Positions 5,003 through 5,553 of a stretch of DNA of 5,553 nt are shown here, one piece after another (the stretch's first letter is position 1; each line of letters opens with the position of its first letter). Both the position numbers and the translations under genes were made by a program. The notes below the pieces were generated by a model. That model saw only the letters and a list, made by a program, of their open reading frames with translations, did not search any database and was not told the DNA's origin. The DNA is from Methanobacterium sp. (lineage in GTDB: Archaea > Methanobacteriota > Methanobacteria > Methanobacteriales > Methanobacteriaceae). Location: positions 1-5,553 of the forward strand of contig PMMV01000044.1 of NCBI GenBank assembly GCA_003162115.1, read 5' to 3'.

Positions 5003-5386
5003 TTAATTACCGGATGAATTATTCTCTCCAGATGTTGATGTCTTAGAACTGGATATATTTGGTTTAGAAGTATTAGATTTTGAAATTTTTACATTAACAT
5101 GGGGTGTAGAATTATTTGTTTTATTAACAGTTTTATTCTTGACTGTAGCATTTTGTAATTCACTGGTTTGGTTGACATGATTAGTGGGGGCTATTACAAC
5201 AACTTCAGTGGTGTTATTGCTTACATTAACAGGTGTGGCGGGTTGTAATAATGTAAACATCATATAGCCCGCTGATATACCTATCCCCAAAATTAATACC
5301 AAACTAAATACTGTCAACTTGTTTCTAAAAAGAGATGCTTCACTTTGGGGTGATGTGTCAGTTTGTTGTTGCATTTTTGCAAGCAT
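5003..5386 (-). CDS. Single-pass membrane-anchored surface protein with sequon-dense Ser/Thr/Asn tail
   Basis: A 127-residue protein of unrecognised family. A cytoplasmic N-terminus (1-24, Gln and Ser rich, with R21 and K23 next to the membrane) precedes one hydrophobic helix, LTVFSLVLILGIGISAGYMM (24-43), without a clear signal-peptidase site or lipobox, so it probably stays anchored. Residues about 50-127 are low-complexity, rich in Asn, Thr, Ser, Lys and Val, and contain 13 N-X-S/T sequons (N54, 57, 58, 72, 79, 84, 88, 91, 92, 105, 110, 122, 123), none with Pro at X. In archaea such sites can be glycosylated by AglB outside the membrane, so this looks like a glycosylated stalk or tether. 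No enzyme domain or cell-wall-binding repeat is seen. The ATG at 5386 is preceded by AGGGGGAT with GGGGG 7 bases away; the ATG at codon 5 would be too far. It appears to be a single-gene unit. Confidence 0.78.
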   Translation of the reverse strand: MLAKMQQQTDTSPQSEASLFRNKLTVFSLVLILGIGISAGYMMFTLLQPATPVNVSNNTTEVVVIAPTNHVNQTSELQNATVKNKTVNKTNNSTPHVNVKISKSNTSKPNISSSKTSTSGENNSSGN

Positions 5387-5391
5387 ATTTT

Positions 5392-5399
5392 ATCCCCCT
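5392..5399 (-). promoter_or_regulatory. Shine-Dalgarno site for the sequon-rich surface protein
   Basis: The minus strand reads AGGGGGAT; GGGGG ends 7 bases before the ATG at 5386. The next in-frame ATG, four codons later, would be 19 bases away, so the first ATG is preferred. The same GGGGGAT string precedes the YrhK-like gene. Confidence 0.65.
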
Positions 5400-5490
5400 A
5401 ACCATATTTAAACTTACAAAATTTTTTTTAAAGACATTAAAAAAATTTCACTTGTCCAGTCTATTTCATCTTAATACAATTTAGTACAGT

Positions 5491-5510
5491 ATAATAAATA
5501 TATTTTATGG
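5491..5510 (-). promoter_or_regulatory. TATA-like promoter candidate for the surface-protein gene
   Basis: The minus strand reads CCATAAAATATATTTATTAT, giving a start near 5470 and a leader of about 85 bases. A second TATA-like string, GTTTAAATATGG at 5413-5402, is too close: it would start transcription inside the gene and exclude the Shine-Dalgarno. The intervening leader holds runs of T and A at 5421-5447 but no clear structure. Confidence 0.35.
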
Positions 5511-5553
5511 TCATATCTAAATTATATTTTTAGCTGAAAAACAATTGAAAACA

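Noticed and set aside
1..5553. CRISPR array, insertion sequence, tRNA or rRNA gene, or defence island
   Set aside because: No regularly spaced repeats, transposase frame, terminal inverted repeats, cloverleaf or recognisable defence protein was seen on either strand.

Overview
The window looks like a piece of a methanogenic archaeal chromosome, most likely Methanobacteriales and close to Methanobacterium. The evidence is an AT-rich sequence, archaeal-type TATA boxes and T-tract terminators, Shine-Dalgarno sites matching GGAGGTGAT, and a SPOUT methyltransferase of the MTH1 type, which in this order sits directly upstream of the large ribosomal protein cluster. This is inference from pattern; no database search was run.

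Layout. Positions 1-788 (minus) hold an almost complete SPOUT RNA methyltransferase that runs off the left edge, towards the expected rpl3/S10 cluster. After a 294-base gap without a gene come two more minus-strand genes: an NfsB-like nitroreductase (1083-1682) and a small, very acidic helical protein of unknown function (1812-2177). A divergent promoter region (2178-2389) separates these from two plus-strand membrane protein genes: a DUF308/HdeD-like six-helix protein (2390-2902), closed by a clear hairpin plus T-tract terminator, and a six-helix potassium channel with a C-terminal coiled coil (3023-3874). Converging on the channel is a minus-strand six-helix membrane protein built from three related helix pairs, possibly YrhK-like (3930-4823, TTG start). 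The right end carries a minus-strand single-pass surface protein whose exposed tail is packed with N-glycosylation sequons (5003-5386).

How the genes relate. I see no shared pathway. The SPOUT gene belongs with ribosome biogenesis to the left. The rest is a loose set of short transcription units, mostly envelope proteins (four of seven genes have membrane segments), plus one flavoenzyme and one orphan soluble protein. Several starts had to be chosen using Shine-Dalgarno position: the nitroreductase and the acidic protein begin a few codons inside the longest reading frame, and the YrhK-like gene begins with TTG immediately after an in-frame stop.

I found no convincing undescribed multi-gene system. 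The most interesting items are the sequon-dense surface protein, the channel with a charge-poor S4, the three-fold repeated membrane protein that may be of bacterial origin, and the orphan acidic protein.
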